A DNA stretch of 47,605 nucleotides from NCBI GenBank assembly GCA_027319585.1, contig DAHVMY010000011.1:1-47605 (forward strand). Direction: 5' to 3'. This document shows, piece by piece, positions 25,907 through 35,398 of the stretch. How positions within the stretch are numbered: the first letter of the stretch is position 1; each line of letters opens with the position of its first letter. Under the pieces are notes generated by a model. That model worked only from the letters and a program-made list of their open reading frames with translations, was not told the origin of the DNA and did not search any database. The DNA is from AG-12 sp027319585 (GTDB lineage: Bacteria > Chloroflexota > Dormibacteria > Aeolococcales > Bog-877). The position numbers were made by a program, and so were the translations under genes.

Positions 25907-27924
25907 GGGCCCCGCCTCCGCCGCACCGGCCGCCTCGGCTGCACCGCCGCCACGGGCTCTGACTCGCGCCGCAGGGCGACCAGGCGGTCGCGCAGGGCGG
26001 CGGCTCTCTCGAAATCCAGGTTCGAGGCGGCCCGCTTCATCGCCTTCTCCAGCTCCAAGGTGACCCTCAGCAGTTCATCGGGAGGTAGCCCCTTGGCTTC
26101 CTGAAACTCGACCGCAGCCTCCTCGTGCGCGGCGCGGGCCATCTCCTGCTCCCTGACCGCCTTGACGATGGTGGTCGGAGTGATCCCATGCTGCTGGTTG
26201 TGCGCGGCCTGAATCGCGCGCCGCCGCTCGGTCTCCGCCAGCGTCTCCCGCATGGCTTCCGAGACGGAGTCGGCGTACATCACCACCCGGCCATCGACGT
26301 TGCGCGCCGCCCGGCCCGCGGTCTGGATCAAGGAGCGGTAGCCACGCAGGAACCCCTCCTTGTCCGCGTCCAGGATGGCGATGAAACTGACCTCGGGCAG
26401 GTCCAGCCCCTCCCGCAGCAGGTTGATCCCCACCACCACGTCATAGACCCCAAGGCGCAGGTCGCGGATGACCTCGACCCGCTCCAGGGTGTCCACGTCG
26501 GAGTGCAGATACTGCACCTTCACCCCCGCCTCCCTCAGGTAGTCGGTGAGATCCTCGGCCATCCGCTTGGTAAGCGTGGTCACCAGTGTGCGCTGGCCCC
26601 GCCCAACGGTCGCCGCGATCTCCTTCAGAAGGTCATCGATCTGGCCATGGGACGGACGGACCTCGATCGGCGGGTCCAGCAGGCCGGTCGGGCGCAACAG
26701 CTGCTCCACCACCTGCGACGCCCGCTCCATCTCGTACGGGCCAGGGGTGGCGGACACGTATATGAGCTGCCTGACCGACGCCTCCCACTCCGCGAACGTG
26801 AGCGGGCGATTGTCCAGCGCGGAGGGCAGCCGAAAGCCGTACTCCACCAGAGGCAGCTTGCGGGAGCGGTCTCCGCCATACATCCCGCCGATCTGCGGCA
26901 CCGCGACGTGGGACTCGTCCACCACGACCACCGTGTCCTCGGGCAGGAAGTCCATGAGCGTGAAGGGCCGCTCGCCCTCCTTCCGCCCGGTCAGGTGCCG
27001 CGAGTAGTTCTCGATCCCGGCGCAGGTACCGGTCTCGCGCATCATCTCGAGATCGAACATGGTGCGCTGACGCAGGCGCTGGGCCTCCAGGAGCTTGCCC
27101 TGCACCTCCAGCTCCCGCAGCCGCTCCTCCAGCTCAGCCTCGATGGCAAGCAGGGCGCGATCCAGCTTTTCCTTGGGAGTCACGTAGTGCGACGCCGGGA
27201 AGATGTCGAGCTCCCCCCGATCCGCCAGGATCTCTCCGGTCAGAGGGTCGAAGTCCACTATCCGCTCGACCTCGTCTCCGAAGAAGAAGATCCGGCTCGC
27301 GACCTCTTCGTAGGCGGGCTGGATGTCCACCACGTCGCCGCGGACCCGAAATCGGCTTCGCCCGAAGTCGGTGTCGTTACGGGCATACTGCAGGTTGGCG
27401 AACTTGCGCAGGAGGATGTCGCGCCGCCAGCTGTCCCCCGGATGGAGCGTGACCGACTCGCCGAGGTAATCTTCTGGTGAGCCCACGCCATAGATGCATG
27501 AGATAGAGGCCACCACGATCACGTCCCGCCGGGTCAGGAGCGACCTGGTGGCGGCGTTGCGGAGGCGGTCGATTTCCTCGTTCCGGGAGGAGTCCTTCTC
27601 GATGTAGGTGTCGGTGCGCGGGATGTAGGCCTCGGGCTGGTAGTAGTCGTAGTAGGAGACGAAGTATTCGACGGCGTTGTCGGGGAAGAAGGCCTTGAAT
27701 TCAGCCCACAGCTGGGCCGCCAGCGTCTTGTTGGGGCTGAGCACCAGCACCGGTCTGCCCACCGCCGCCACTACATTCGAGATGGTGAACGTCTTGCCGC
27801 TGCCCGTGACTCCCAACAGCACCTGGTGCCGGTCTCCCCGCTCCAGGCCGCGGCGCAACGCCTCGATCGCCTGGGGCTGGTCGCCGGTCGGCGAGAAGGG
27901 CGCGGCTAGACGCAGGCTGGGCAC
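25903..27924 (-). CDS. uvrB: Excinuclease ABC subunit B
   Basis: Damage-verification helicase of nucleotide excision repair. The 673-aa product includes Walker A GVTGSGKTFT, the beta-hairpin region YYDYYQPEAYIPRTDTYIEK, DESHVAVPQIGGMYGGD, helicase motif QTAGRAARN, and a C-terminal UVR domain (LELEKAMKRAASNLDFERAA) that binds UvrC. The frame is open from 27960; the GTG at 27924 (VPSLRLAAPFSPTGDQPQAI) is preferred and has CATACT 6 nt upstream. It is the first gene of an unusual overlapping unit with glgX and GH57. Confidence 0.95.
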   Translation of the reverse strand: MPSLRLAAPFSPTGDQPQAIEALRRGLERGDRHQVLLGVTGSGKTFTISNVVAAVGRPVLVLSPNKTLAAQLWAEFKAFFPDNAVEYFVSYYDYYQPEAYIPRTDTYIEKDSSRNEEIDRLRNAATRSLLTRRDVIVVASISCIYGVGSPEDYLGESVTLHPGDSWRRDILLRKFANLQYARNDTDFGRSRFRVRGDVVDIQPAYEEVASRIFFFGDEVERIVDFDPLTGEILADRGELDIFPASHYVTPKEKLDRALLAIEAELEERLRELEVQGKLLEAQRLRQRTMFDLEMMRETGTCAGIENYSRHLTGRKEGERPFTLMDFLPEDTVVVVDESHVAVPQIGGMYGGDRSRKLPLVEYGFRLPSALDNRPLTFAEWEASVRQLIYVSATPGPYEMERASQVVEQLLRPTGLLDPPIEVRPSHGQIDDLLKEIAATVGRGQRTLVTTLTKRMAEDLTDYLREAGVKVQYLHSDVDTLERVEVIRDLRLGVYDVVVGINLLREGLDLPEVSFIAILDADKEGFLRGYRSLIQTAGRAARNVDGRVVMYADSVSEAMRETLAETERRRAIQAAHNQQHGITPTTIVKAVREQEMARAAHEEAAVEFQEAKGLPPDELLRVTLELEKAMKRAASNLDFERAAALRDRLVALRRESEPVAAVQPRRPVRRRRGP

Positions 27925-27930
27925 CCGTCG

Positions 27931-27936
27931 AGTATG
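27931..27936 (-). promoter_or_regulatory. -10-like box of uvrB
   Basis: CATACT on the minus strand, preceded by TGG (extended -10 form), 6 nt before the uvrB GTG. No LexA-type box was noticed. Confidence 0.3.
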
Positions 27937-27999
27937 CCAGCCGCCGCCGGCTGACCGCATCCAGGAACCGTCTTGCCAACCAGTCCGGAGGCAGGCCCC

Positions 28000-29847
28000 A
28001 TGTCCTTGATCAACTGCAGCGGGGTGGCGGTCGAGTACGGGGACCGGCTGGTCTTCTCGGGGCTGGACCTAAGAGTCGAGCCCGGGGACCGGATCGGTGT
28101 GGTCGGTGCCAACGGCGCGGGCAAGTCCAGCTTCCTGAACCTGCTGGCCAACCTGGAGCAGCCTGCCGCGGGCTCGATCGAGCGCCAGGGACGGCTGATC
28201 GTCACCTACCTTCCGCAGGAGTCCCCCGAACCCACCGCCGAGACGGTCCTGGGCGAGGCGATGGCGAGCCGGGTGGATCTGGCACGCCTCCGCGACGAGA
28301 TGATCCACCTGGAACAGCGGCTGCGCGAACCGAGCCCGGAGCTGGACGAGCAGCTGGCGCGCTACGGTGAGTGCCAGGCCGCCTACGAGGGGCTGGGGGG
28401 GTACGAGCTCGAATCGCGGGCTCGCGCCGTCCTCCACGGCCTCGGTCTGGAGGAGGCCGAACAGGCGCGCTCACCACTCGAGCTGAGCGTCGGTCAGGTG
28501 CGACGGCTGGAGCTCGCCAAGCTGCTGCTCCAGGATGCCGACCTGGTGCTGCTCGACGAGCCCACCAACCATCTGGACCTGGCCGCCATCGAATGGCTGG
28601 AGTCTCACCTCATCCAGAGCGCGCGGACCCTCTGTCTGGTGGCCCACGACCGGCGCCTCCTGGAGCGGGTCTGCACCAAGGTGGTGGAGCTGGAGGCGGG
28701 CCGGGTCGAGGTGTACGACGGCAGCTACGACAGCTACCTCCGGCAGCGCCAAGAGCGCCGGCTGCGGTGGCGCCGGGCCTGGGAGGCGCAGCAGGCCCAC
28801 ATCACCCACCAAGAGGAGTACATCCGGCGCTACAAGGCCGGCCAGCGGGCACGCCAGGCGCGCGGGCGGCAGACTTTGCTGGACCGCCTCGAGCGGGTGC
28901 CGGAGCCGACCGAGCTCAGGCGAATGCGGCTTGCCCTGCACGCCGCCCCCAGCGCCGCGGTGGTGCTCCGGACCGAGGGGCTGCGCTGCGGGCGCGCCGG
29001 GCAGGTCCTCTTCTCCACCCCAGACCTGGTCATCTCACGCGGCGATCGGCTGGCCATCCTGGGACCCAACGGCTCGGGCAAGACCACCTTCCTGCACACC
29101 CTGGTGGGCGATCTGGAGCCGGTCGCCGGCCGGGTGGTGAGGGGCTCCAGAGCCCACCTGCGCCTTTACCGGCAGGACTTCTCGGACCTCGACCCGCAGC
29201 GCACGGTGCTCCAGACCTTGCTCGACGACCATCCTCACGCGCTCACCGAGCGCGCCCGCTCGGTGCTGGGCGCGATGCTGTTCAGTGGCGAACGCGCCGA
29301 GGCGATCGTGGGGGACCTGTCGGGGGGCGAGAAGGCGCGGGTGGCACTGGCCCGGCTGGGTATGGATGAGGCGAACTGCCTGCTGCTGGATGAGCCCACC
29401 AACCATCTCGACATCCCCGCCCAGGAGGTGCTGGAACAGGCGCTGTCGGACTATCGCGGAGCGGTGATCATGGTGTCCCACGACCGCTACTTCGTCGACG
29501 CCGTCGCCAATCGGGTCCTGGAGGTCAGGGACGGACAGCTCGCCGAGCGCGCCCCCGCGCGCCCGGCCGCTCCCCCGCGTCCGACCAAGGCCAGGCGGTC
29601 GCAGCCGAGCGCCCCGAGGCGGGCCGCGCCGGACCGCCGGACTGGGCCCACCGGCAACGGCGTCGAGCGCCGGATCGCTGACCTGGAGGCCGAGCGGCAG
29701 GCGTTGACCGATCGCCTGGCCGACCCCGCGACCCACCGCCAGCCCACTCTGGAAGGGAGCCTGTTGGAGCGGTTGGGTGAGGTGGAACGCGAGCTCCAGG
29801 CCGGCTATGCCGCCTGGGTCGAACTCGAGGGCAGCACCGAGCGGTAG
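28000..29847 (+). CDS. ABC-F family ATPase
   Basis: A 615-aa protein with two ABC cassettes and no membrane helices, the ABC-F plan of ribosome-acting factors (EttA, Uup, antibiotic-protection proteins). Cassette 1: GANGAGKSSF, signature LSVGQVRRLELAKLL (slightly degenerate), LLDEPTNHLDL. Cassette 2: GPNGSGKTTF, LSGGEKARVALARL, LLLDEPTNHLDI. The linker is helical and rich in Arg/Gln. The C-terminus has a basic low-complexity stretch and a coiled coil (IADLEAERQALTDRLADP). GGAGG lies 8 nt before the ATG at 28000. Its 3' end overlaps the convergent glycosyltransferase gene by 43 nt. Confidence 0.92.
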   Translation: MSLINCSGVAVEYGDRLVFSGLDLRVEPGDRIGVVGANGAGKSSFLNLLANLEQPAAGSIERQGRLIVTYLPQESPEPTAETVLGEAMASRVDLARLRDEMIHLEQRLREPSPELDEQLARYGECQAAYEGLGGYELESRARAVLHGLGLEEAEQARSPLELSVGQVRRLELAKLLLQDADLVLLDEPTNHLDLAAIEWLESHLIQSARTLCLVAHDRRLLERVCTKVVELEAGRVEVYDGSYDSYLRQRQERRLRWRRAWEAQQAHITHQEEYIRRYKAGQRARQARGRQTLLDRLERVPEPTELRRMRLALHAAPSAAVVLRTEGLRCGRAGQVLFSTPDLVISRGDRLAILGPNGSGKTTFLHTLVGDLEPVAGRVVRGSRAHLRLYRQDFSDLDPQRTVLQTLLDDHPHALTERARSVLGAMLFSGERAEAIVGDLSGGEKARVALARLGMDEANCLLLDEPTNHLDIPAQEVLEQALSDYRGAVIMVSHDRYFVDAVANRVLEVRDGQLAERAPARPAAPPRPTKARRSQPSAPRRAAPDRRTGPTGNGVERRIADLEAERQALTDRLADPATHRQPTLEGSLLERLGEVERELQAGYAAWVELEGSTER

Positions 29848-30908
29848 ACCTCGGCTATTCGGGGGCGGATGGCATCCCACGAGTAGCTGGAGCGCACCAC
29901 CTCGACCGCCTGAGCCGACAGCTCCCGCCAGCGGGCGCCATCCAGCAGCAGACGGTTGACCTCATCGTGGAGCGCCTTCTGATCGTCGGGCGGCACCAGG
30001 GTGATCCCGGTGTCGCGCATGTCTCGGAGCCCGGGCACGTCCATCCCCACAACCGGGGTCCCGCAGGCCATCGCCTCGAGCGCCACCAGTCCCAGCCCCT
30101 CGAACCGAGAGGGCATCACGAACACCCGCGCTCGGCGGTAGGCCTCCCGCAGCTCGGTGTCGTCGACTCGCCCGCGGATGTGCAGCCGGCCCTCGAACTT
30201 CTCCGCCGCCCCCATGGCGACCGGCAGGAGCACGCCATCACCGCACACCTCCGCGACCAGCCCTGGGTGCTCCTGGGCCAGCGCCCTGAACATGGCGACA
30301 AAGTACTGCACCCCCTTGGCCGGGATCAGCCGCCCCACGAACAGGATCGTGTCCCGTTCGGACTCCTCCGGCGGGGGTTGCAACCAACCGGTGTCCACGC
30401 CGGAGGGGATCACCGAGATCCGCCCCCGGGGGACGCCCGAGTCGGCCATGAGCGAGGCCGCGGTCGAGGGGCTGACCGCGATCACGTGCTCGGCCATCCG
30501 ATATCCCCGCGACTCCATGTAACCCATCGGCATCGTCCCCAGATTGCGCCCGTGAGCGGTCCGATAGGTGTGGTGGGACGTGTAGATCAGGGGCGCCTCG
30601 GGTGGGTGGCGCCGGACCATGACCCCGCCCGGTCCTCCCTGGTAGTGCCAGAGCTCGGGTTTCACGTCCCGCGCCACCTGCTCGATGTGTCGGCGCAGGT
30701 ACAGGGAGAAGTCCAGCGGAGGACGGCGGGTCCGGCGCGGGATCCGCGGGCACTCCCCCCACGGGCCCCGCTTGGGGCTGATCATCTCGATCTGGTAGCC
30801 CTCCATGGGCATCTGCCGCTCCAGGCCGGCCACATACCTCCCCTGGCCCCCAACCGGTGGCACGTCATCGAAGGACACCACCGCGACCCGTCTCTTCAAC
30901 CCTGACAC
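29805..30908 (-). CDS. Glycosyltransferase family 4 (GT-B)
   Basis: A 367-aa cytoplasmic glycosyltransferase. The N-terminal domain has the donor loop GGQGRYVAGLERQM and YTSHHTY; the C-terminal domain has SVIPSGVDTGW, ILFVGRLIPAKGVQYFV, and the nucleotide-sugar signature MPSRFEGLGLVALEAMACGTPVVG (E-x7-E). The acceptor is unknown; cell-envelope polysaccharide is the usual role. The GTG start overlaps the mutM end by 13 nt, so it is the last gene of the polA-mutM operon. Confidence 0.9.
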   Translation of the reverse strand: MSGLKRRVAVVSFDDVPPVGGQGRYVAGLERQMPMEGYQIEMISPKRGPWGECPRIPRRTRRPPLDFSLYLRRHIEQVARDVKPELWHYQGGPGGVMVRRHPPEAPLIYTSHHTYRTAHGRNLGTMPMGYMESRGYRMAEHVIAVSPSTAASLMADSGVPRGRISVIPSGVDTGWLQPPPEESERDTILFVGRLIPAKGVQYFVAMFRALAQEHPGLVAEVCGDGVLLPVAMGAAEKFEGRLHIRGRVDDTELREAYRRARVFVMPSRFEGLGLVALEAMACGTPVVGMDVPGLRDMRDTGITLVPPDDQKALHDEVNRLLLDGARWRELSAQAVEVVRSSYSWDAIRPRIAEVYRSVLPSSSTQAA

Positions 30909-31720
30909 CTCGCGCAGAACACCGTGGTCCGTCCCGCCACTGTCGACTGCCGCAGGGTACTACCGCAGCGGGCGCAGGCGTCGCCACCTCTTCCGTAGAC
31001 CAGCAGGGACTCGAACGCCTCGCCCTTGGCCCCGAAGCCGTCCCGATAGTCGGAGAACGAAGTCCCGCGCCGCCTGACCGCCTCCCGCATCACGACCGGC
31101 AGCGCCGCCAGCAGACGCCGGCGCTCCTGAGCGGTGAGGGTGAAGGCGCGCCGGGAGGGGCGGACCCGCGCCAGGAAACAGGCTTCGTCGGCGTAAATGT
31201 TCCCGCAGCCCGCGATCACCGCCTGGTCCAGCAGCACCGCCTTGACCGGGCGCCTCGAGGAACGCAGGGCCTGGTGCACCACCTCAGTCGGAAAGCCCCG
31301 CGCGAGCGGCTCCTCCCCCAGCACCGGGAGCGCTCCTCCACTGACCAGCTCCGGCTCACTTCCGAGGGCGACCCGCCCGAACCGGCGGGGGTCGCGATAG
31401 CGCATCTCATCCCCGCCCTCCAGCCGCAGCCGCAGATGGGTGTGGCTCAACGGCACGGTCTCCGTGGCCGCGATCGTGAGGCTGCCGCTCATGCCCAGGT
31501 GCACCACCAGCAGCTGTCCGGAGTCCAGGTGCATGCGGATGAACTTCCCCCTGCGGCTGAGCCGGAGCACGGCCCGATGCGGCAGTGCCTCCAGCGCCTC
31601 GCCGAGGCTCGGGTGGCGAAGCACCTGGGGGTTGAGGTGGACCACCTCTTCGATCCGCCGGCCCACGATCACCGGGCGCAGATCGCGCACGATGGTCTCG
31701 ACCTCCGGAAGCTCCGGCAC
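30896..31720 (-). CDS. mutM: Formamidopyrimidine-DNA glycosylase
   Basis: Removes 8-oxoguanine and formamidopyrimidines from DNA. The 274-aa product starts (M)PELPEVETIVRDL, with the catalytic P2 and E3, has the conserved Lys in RRGKFIRMHL, YADEACFLARVRPSR, and ends with the zinc finger CARC...FCARCQ. The GTG at 31720 is 8 nt after the polA stop and places Pro at position 2, as the chemistry requires. MutM next to PolA is a common bacterial arrangement. Confidence 0.96.
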   Translation of the reverse strand: MPELPEVETIVRDLRPVIVGRRIEEVVHLNPQVLRHPSLGEALEALPHRAVLRLSRRGKFIRMHLDSGQLLVVHLGMSGSLTIAATETVPLSHTHLRLRLEGGDEMRYRDPRRFGRVALGSEPELVSGGALPVLGEEPLARGFPTEVVHQALRSSRRPVKAVLLDQAVIAGCGNIYADEACFLARVRPSRRAFTLTAQERRRLLAALPVVMREAVRRRGTSFSDYRDGFGAKGEAFESLLVYGRGGDACARCGSTLRQSTVAGRTTVFCARCQG

Positions 31721-31728
31721 GTCCAGCC

Positions 31729-34443
31729 TCAGCCGAGGCCGAGCGGCGTAAGGTCCCGCCAGTTGGCGCCGGCCTTGAGGTCAACCACCAAGGGTACTTT
31801 GAGCTCGAACGCTCCACCCATCCCGTCGCGGGCGAGACGGCCCACCTCCGCCACCTCCTCTGCGGGCGCCTCGAAGACCAGCTCGTCGTGGACCTGGAGC
31901 AGCATCCTGGCGCTGAGTCCGGAGCGGCGGAGCACCTGGGCCGTGCGGACCATGCCCAACTTCATAAGGTCTGCCGCCGAGCCCTGGATGGGCATGTTGA
32001 TCGCCATCCGCTCGCTCGCCTCCCGGACCTGCCGGTTGTTGGAGTGGATGTCGGTCAGGTAGCGTCGGCGACCAAGCAAGGTGCTGACGTACCCCTGGCT
32101 GCGGGCCTCCTGGCGGACCGAGTCCAGGTACCCTCGCACCCCGGAGAAGGTCTGGAAGTAGCGCTGGATGAACTCCTCAGCCACTCCGGCAGGAATCCCG
32201 AGGTCACGCGCCAAGCCGAAGCTGGAGAGCCCGTAGAGGATCCCGAAGTTGACCACCTTGGCCATCCGCCGCTGGTCGGGAGTGACCGCCGCGCGGTCCA
32301 CCGAGAAGACCTGGGCCGCGGTATCCGCGTGGACGTCGTCGCCGCGCTGGAAGGCGGCCAGCAGCTGAGGATCCCCGCTGAGATGCGCCAGCACCCGGAG
32401 CTCGATCTGGGAATAGTCCGCCGAGACCAGGCGCCAGGCGGGATCGCCCGGTACGAAGGCGGCCCGGATGCGCCGCCCCAGCTCGCTGCGGATGGGGATG
32501 TTCTGCAGATTGGGATCGCTCGACGAGAGCCGCCCGGTGGCGGCCACCGCCTGATTGAAGCTGGTGTGAATGCGACCGTCGTCCGGATCCACCAGCTGCG
32601 GCAGCGCATCCACATAGGTGCTCTTCAACTTGGTCACCTGGCGCCACTCCAGGATCAGCGGCACGATCGGGTGCTGCTCCCGCAACGCCTCCAGCGCCTG
32701 GGCGTCCGTCGACCGGCCGGTCTTGGTGCGCCGCGAGCTCTGCAGCCCCAGCTCGTCGTAGAGCAGCCGCGCCAGCTGAACCGGTGAGCCCGGCAGGAAC
32801 TCTCGTCCCGCCAGACGGAACATCTCCTCTTCCAGGCCCTGCACCTGGACCGAGAGCTCGGCGGCGAGTGCCTCCAACTGTCCCGCGTCCAGCCGCACCC
32901 CGATCTCCTCCATCTCCGCCAGAACGCGCGAGACCGGTATCTCCAGATCGCGGAGCAGCTCCAGCCCCTGCGCTTCCGCCAGATGCCGCTCCAGCGCAGG
33001 CCGGATCGCGGCGGTGCATGCGGCTTCGGCCGCGGCCCAGGTCACCTCGCTCCCCTCTCCGACGGATCGGTCGCTCTCCAACGGCAGCTCGCCCACCTGG
33101 GCCGCGCTGGGTGGTGGAGGGGTCGGGCCCCCAAACTCCTGGCAGAGGGCGGCCAGGGTGGGAGTTCGCCCCCGGGAGTCGGCCAGGTAGGAGGCGAGCA
33201 CGCAGTCGAACTCCGCCTCGGATGCCTCCCATCCCGCGCCCATCAGTGCCAGCAGCTCGTCCTTCCACTGAAAAGCCTGCTTGGCGACCTGAGGGTCCGC
33301 CAGCAGGGCGCGCAGCGGGGCCAGCGCCTCCGGATCAAGACGCGCGCTGCCTTCGATCGGCACATACCAGCTGCGCTGCCCGTCCAGCGCCAGGGCCACC
33401 CCCAGGATCCGGCCCCGTCGCCGCGGCGCCGCCGCCACCACCCGAACCGTCACCGGGCCGCCCGCGCGGCGCACCTCGTCGACTATCCCTGCCAGGGACT
33501 CTGAGGTCGCGAGCACGCTGGGGGCAGGCCCCTCCTCGACCGCCGGCGGCCGGTCGGTCGGGGTGGGCAGCCGGCGCACCAGGCTCGGCATGCCGATCTC
33601 CTCCAGCAGTGCCCGGGCTCGCTGGTAGTCGTAGTCCTCGACCCGGCACCTGTCCAGGTCCAGCTGGACCCCGGGCACGTCACGCACGATGGTCACCATC
33701 TCGCGACCAAAGCGCGCCTCCTCGGCGTGCTCCTCCAGGGCCCGGCGGGTCCGCCCGCTGGGCATGGCCGGAACCGCCGCCAGGACCTGATCCAGGTCCC
33801 CGTATTGCTGGATCAGAGCGGTCGCCGTCTTCTCCCCGATCCCCGGAACCCCCGGGATGTTGTCGCTGGCGTCACCCCTGAGCGCCTTGTAGTCGACCAT
33901 CAGGGGGGGGGCGAAGCCGAAACGCTCCCGCACCGCCCCGGGGTCGTACACCATCGGCTCCGAGCTCCCCCGACGGCTGGTCTGCACGAAGGTGGCATCG
34001 TCCACCAGTTGGATGAGGTCCATGTCACCGGTCAGGATCACGGTCCGGCACCCGAGCTCACGCGCCTGGCGGGCGAGGGTGCCCAGCACATCGTCGGCCT
34101 CGTAACCGGGCACCACCACCACCGGGATGTTGAGCGCCTCCGTCAGCCGCTGCAGCATCGGGATCTGGTCGATTAGCTCTTGCGGCGTGGGCTTGCGCTG
34201 GCCCTTGTAGGTCGCCATCTTGTGGTCGCGGAAGGTGGGGCCGGCCGGGTCGAAAGCGGCGACCGCGCAGTCGAACCCCTGGGACAAGGCCAGCAACAGC
34301 ATCGAGGTGTACCCATAGGCGACCCGAATCGCCTCGCCCTTGGAGTTGATCATCTCCGGCAGCGCGTGATAGGCGCGAAAGGCCAGGCCGTGGCCATCCA
34401 CCAGCAGCACCCGAGGGCCGGTCGCCTCCACCATCGCGCCCAT
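31729..34443 (-). CDS. polA: DNA polymerase I
   Basis: A 904-aa family A polymerase for repair and Okazaki-fragment processing. The N-terminal 5'-nuclease domain (about 1-290) has LLVDGHGLAFRAYHALP, GYEADDVLGTLA and GDASDNIPGVPGIGEKTA. The middle domain (about 310-480) lacks the DxE proofreading motif (PVTVRVVAAAP there), so 3'-5' exonuclease is probably inactive, as in Taq. The polymerase domain has motif A DYSQIELRVLAHLSGD, motif B RRMAKVVNFGILYGLS, and motif C QVHDELVFEAP. The ATG at 34443 overlaps the preceding methyltransferase stop (TAATG). Confidence 0.96.
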   Translation of the reverse strand: MGAMVEATGPRVLLVDGHGLAFRAYHALPEMINSKGEAIRVAYGYTSMLLLALSQGFDCAVAAFDPAGPTFRDHKMATYKGQRKPTPQELIDQIPMLQRLTEALNIPVVVVPGYEADDVLGTLARQARELGCRTVILTGDMDLIQLVDDATFVQTSRRGSSEPMVYDPGAVRERFGFAPPLMVDYKALRGDASDNIPGVPGIGEKTATALIQQYGDLDQVLAAVPAMPSGRTRRALEEHAEEARFGREMVTIVRDVPGVQLDLDRCRVEDYDYQRARALLEEIGMPSLVRRLPTPTDRPPAVEEGPAPSVLATSESLAGIVDEVRRAGGPVTVRVVAAAPRRRGRILGVALALDGQRSWYVPIEGSARLDPEALAPLRALLADPQVAKQAFQWKDELLALMGAGWEASEAEFDCVLASYLADSRGRTPTLAALCQEFGGPTPPPPSAAQVGELPLESDRSVGEGSEVTWAAAEAACTAAIRPALERHLAEAQGLELLRDLEIPVSRVLAEMEEIGVRLDAGQLEALAAELSVQVQGLEEEMFRLAGREFLPGSPVQLARLLYDELGLQSSRRTKTGRSTDAQALEALREQHPIVPLILEWRQVTKLKSTYVDALPQLVDPDDGRIHTSFNQAVAATGRLSSSDPNLQNIPIRSELGRRIRAAFVPGDPAWRLVSADYSQIELRVLAHLSGDPQLLAAFQRGDDVHADTAAQVFSVDRAAVTPDQRRMAKVVNFGILYGLSSFGLARDLGIPAGVAEEFIQRYFQTFSGVRGYLDSVRQEARSQGYVSTLLGRRRYLTDIHSNNRQVREASERMAINMPIQGSAADLMKLGMVRTAQVLRRSGLSARMLLQVHDELVFEAPAEEVAEVGRLARDGMGGAFELKVPLVVDLKAGANWRDLTPLGLG

Positions 34444-35222
34444 TATCGGGGCGTGGCCGCCAGATACAGGAGGGTCAGGTATTGGACCCGGTACTGGCCC
34501 CCGGCGGCGGCAATGGTCTCAGCGATCCCCGCCATCAGCGGCTGGCGCTGCCTGTCTTCGAGCATCCGGTGGTCTGACTGGGTCAGCATCAGCTGGACGT
34601 ACTCGTCACCGGAGTAATCCCGCGCCCAGGTGAACTCAAGCAGCTGGGTCGGCCCGAAGCACCCAGAGGCCGCGATCTCTACCCGGCGGTCCAGGTCGAG
34701 CTCCCCGGGAGGCCGGGCTGACAGGTGCGGGGCCCAGCGACGATACACCTCCTCCAGCCGGTCAGCCATCCCGGCGCCAGAGGCCTTGGGCCGGTTCCAG
34801 AGCAAGGCCAGCGTTCCCCCGGGGAGCAGCACGCGCGCGGCCTTGGCGTAGCGCACCTTGGGATCGACCCAGTGCCAGGCCTGCGCCGAGCAGACCAGCG
34901 CGAACCTTCGACCTCCGGGCCGCCATCGCTCGAACTCCCGCCTGACGACCTCGAGCTGACCATGGCCGGCAAGCTCCCGGGCTGCGATCTGGGACATCTT
35001 CTGGCTGGGCTCCAGCGCCAGCACCCGCCAGCCACGCTTCAGCAGCTCCGCCGTCGCCTGCCCGGTCCCGGCGCCCACCTCCAGCACCGACGCTTCCCGC
35101 TGGATTCCGCTGAACTCCGCTATGGCGTCGAATGCGGCAGGGGGGTAGCCCGGCCGCGCGCTGTGATACAGCTCAGCCACCTCTCCGAAGACCAGGCGCT
35201 GGGTCCGGGCTGGACCGGGCAT
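34443..35222 (-). CDS. Class I SAM-dependent methyltransferase
   Basis: A 259-aa predicted methyltransferase. Motif I is VLEVGAGTGQATAELLKRG, then VLALEPSQKM (acidic end of strand 2), VCSAQAWHWVDP (motif IV) and RVLLPGGTLALLWNRP. The YHSARPGYP start and QAWHWVDP are typical of a family of small-molecule methyltransferases similar to trans-aconitate methyltransferase; the substrate is unknown. It is the first gene of the polA-mutM-glycosyltransferase unit, with its stop overlapping the polA start. Confidence 0.85.
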   Translation of the reverse strand: MPGPARTQRLVFGEVAELYHSARPGYPPAAFDAIAEFSGIQREASVLEVGAGTGQATAELLKRGWRVLALEPSQKMSQIAARELAGHGQLEVVRREFERWRPGGRRFALVCSAQAWHWVDPKVRYAKAARVLLPGGTLALLWNRPKASGAGMADRLEEVYRRWAPHLSARPPGELDLDRRVEIAASGCFGPTQLLEFTWARDYSGDEYVQLMLTQSDHRMLEDRQRQPLMAGIAETIAAAGGQYRVQYLTLLYLAATPR

Positions 35223-35310
35223 CAGCTCTCGGATCCGCGCCGGCGCCAGTTCGTGGGCGGGTGCTGGAACGCGACCTCAGCCGGCCTCCGGCAGCTCATC
35301 CGGGTGAGTT

Positions 35311-35316
35311 TATGAT
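35311..35316 (+). promoter_or_regulatory. -10 box upstream of bifunctional-nuclease-domain gene
   Basis: TATGAT is a 5/6 match to the -10 consensus and lies about 80 nt before the ATG at 35399. The -35 is weak. Confidence 0.35.
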
Positions 35317-35398
35317 GGGCTGTGACATCGGCACGGCGCCCAGAGGCCGCCAGACGACGGCGGGCTGGGGGCTCAGAGCAATCTAACGGTGAGGAGCC

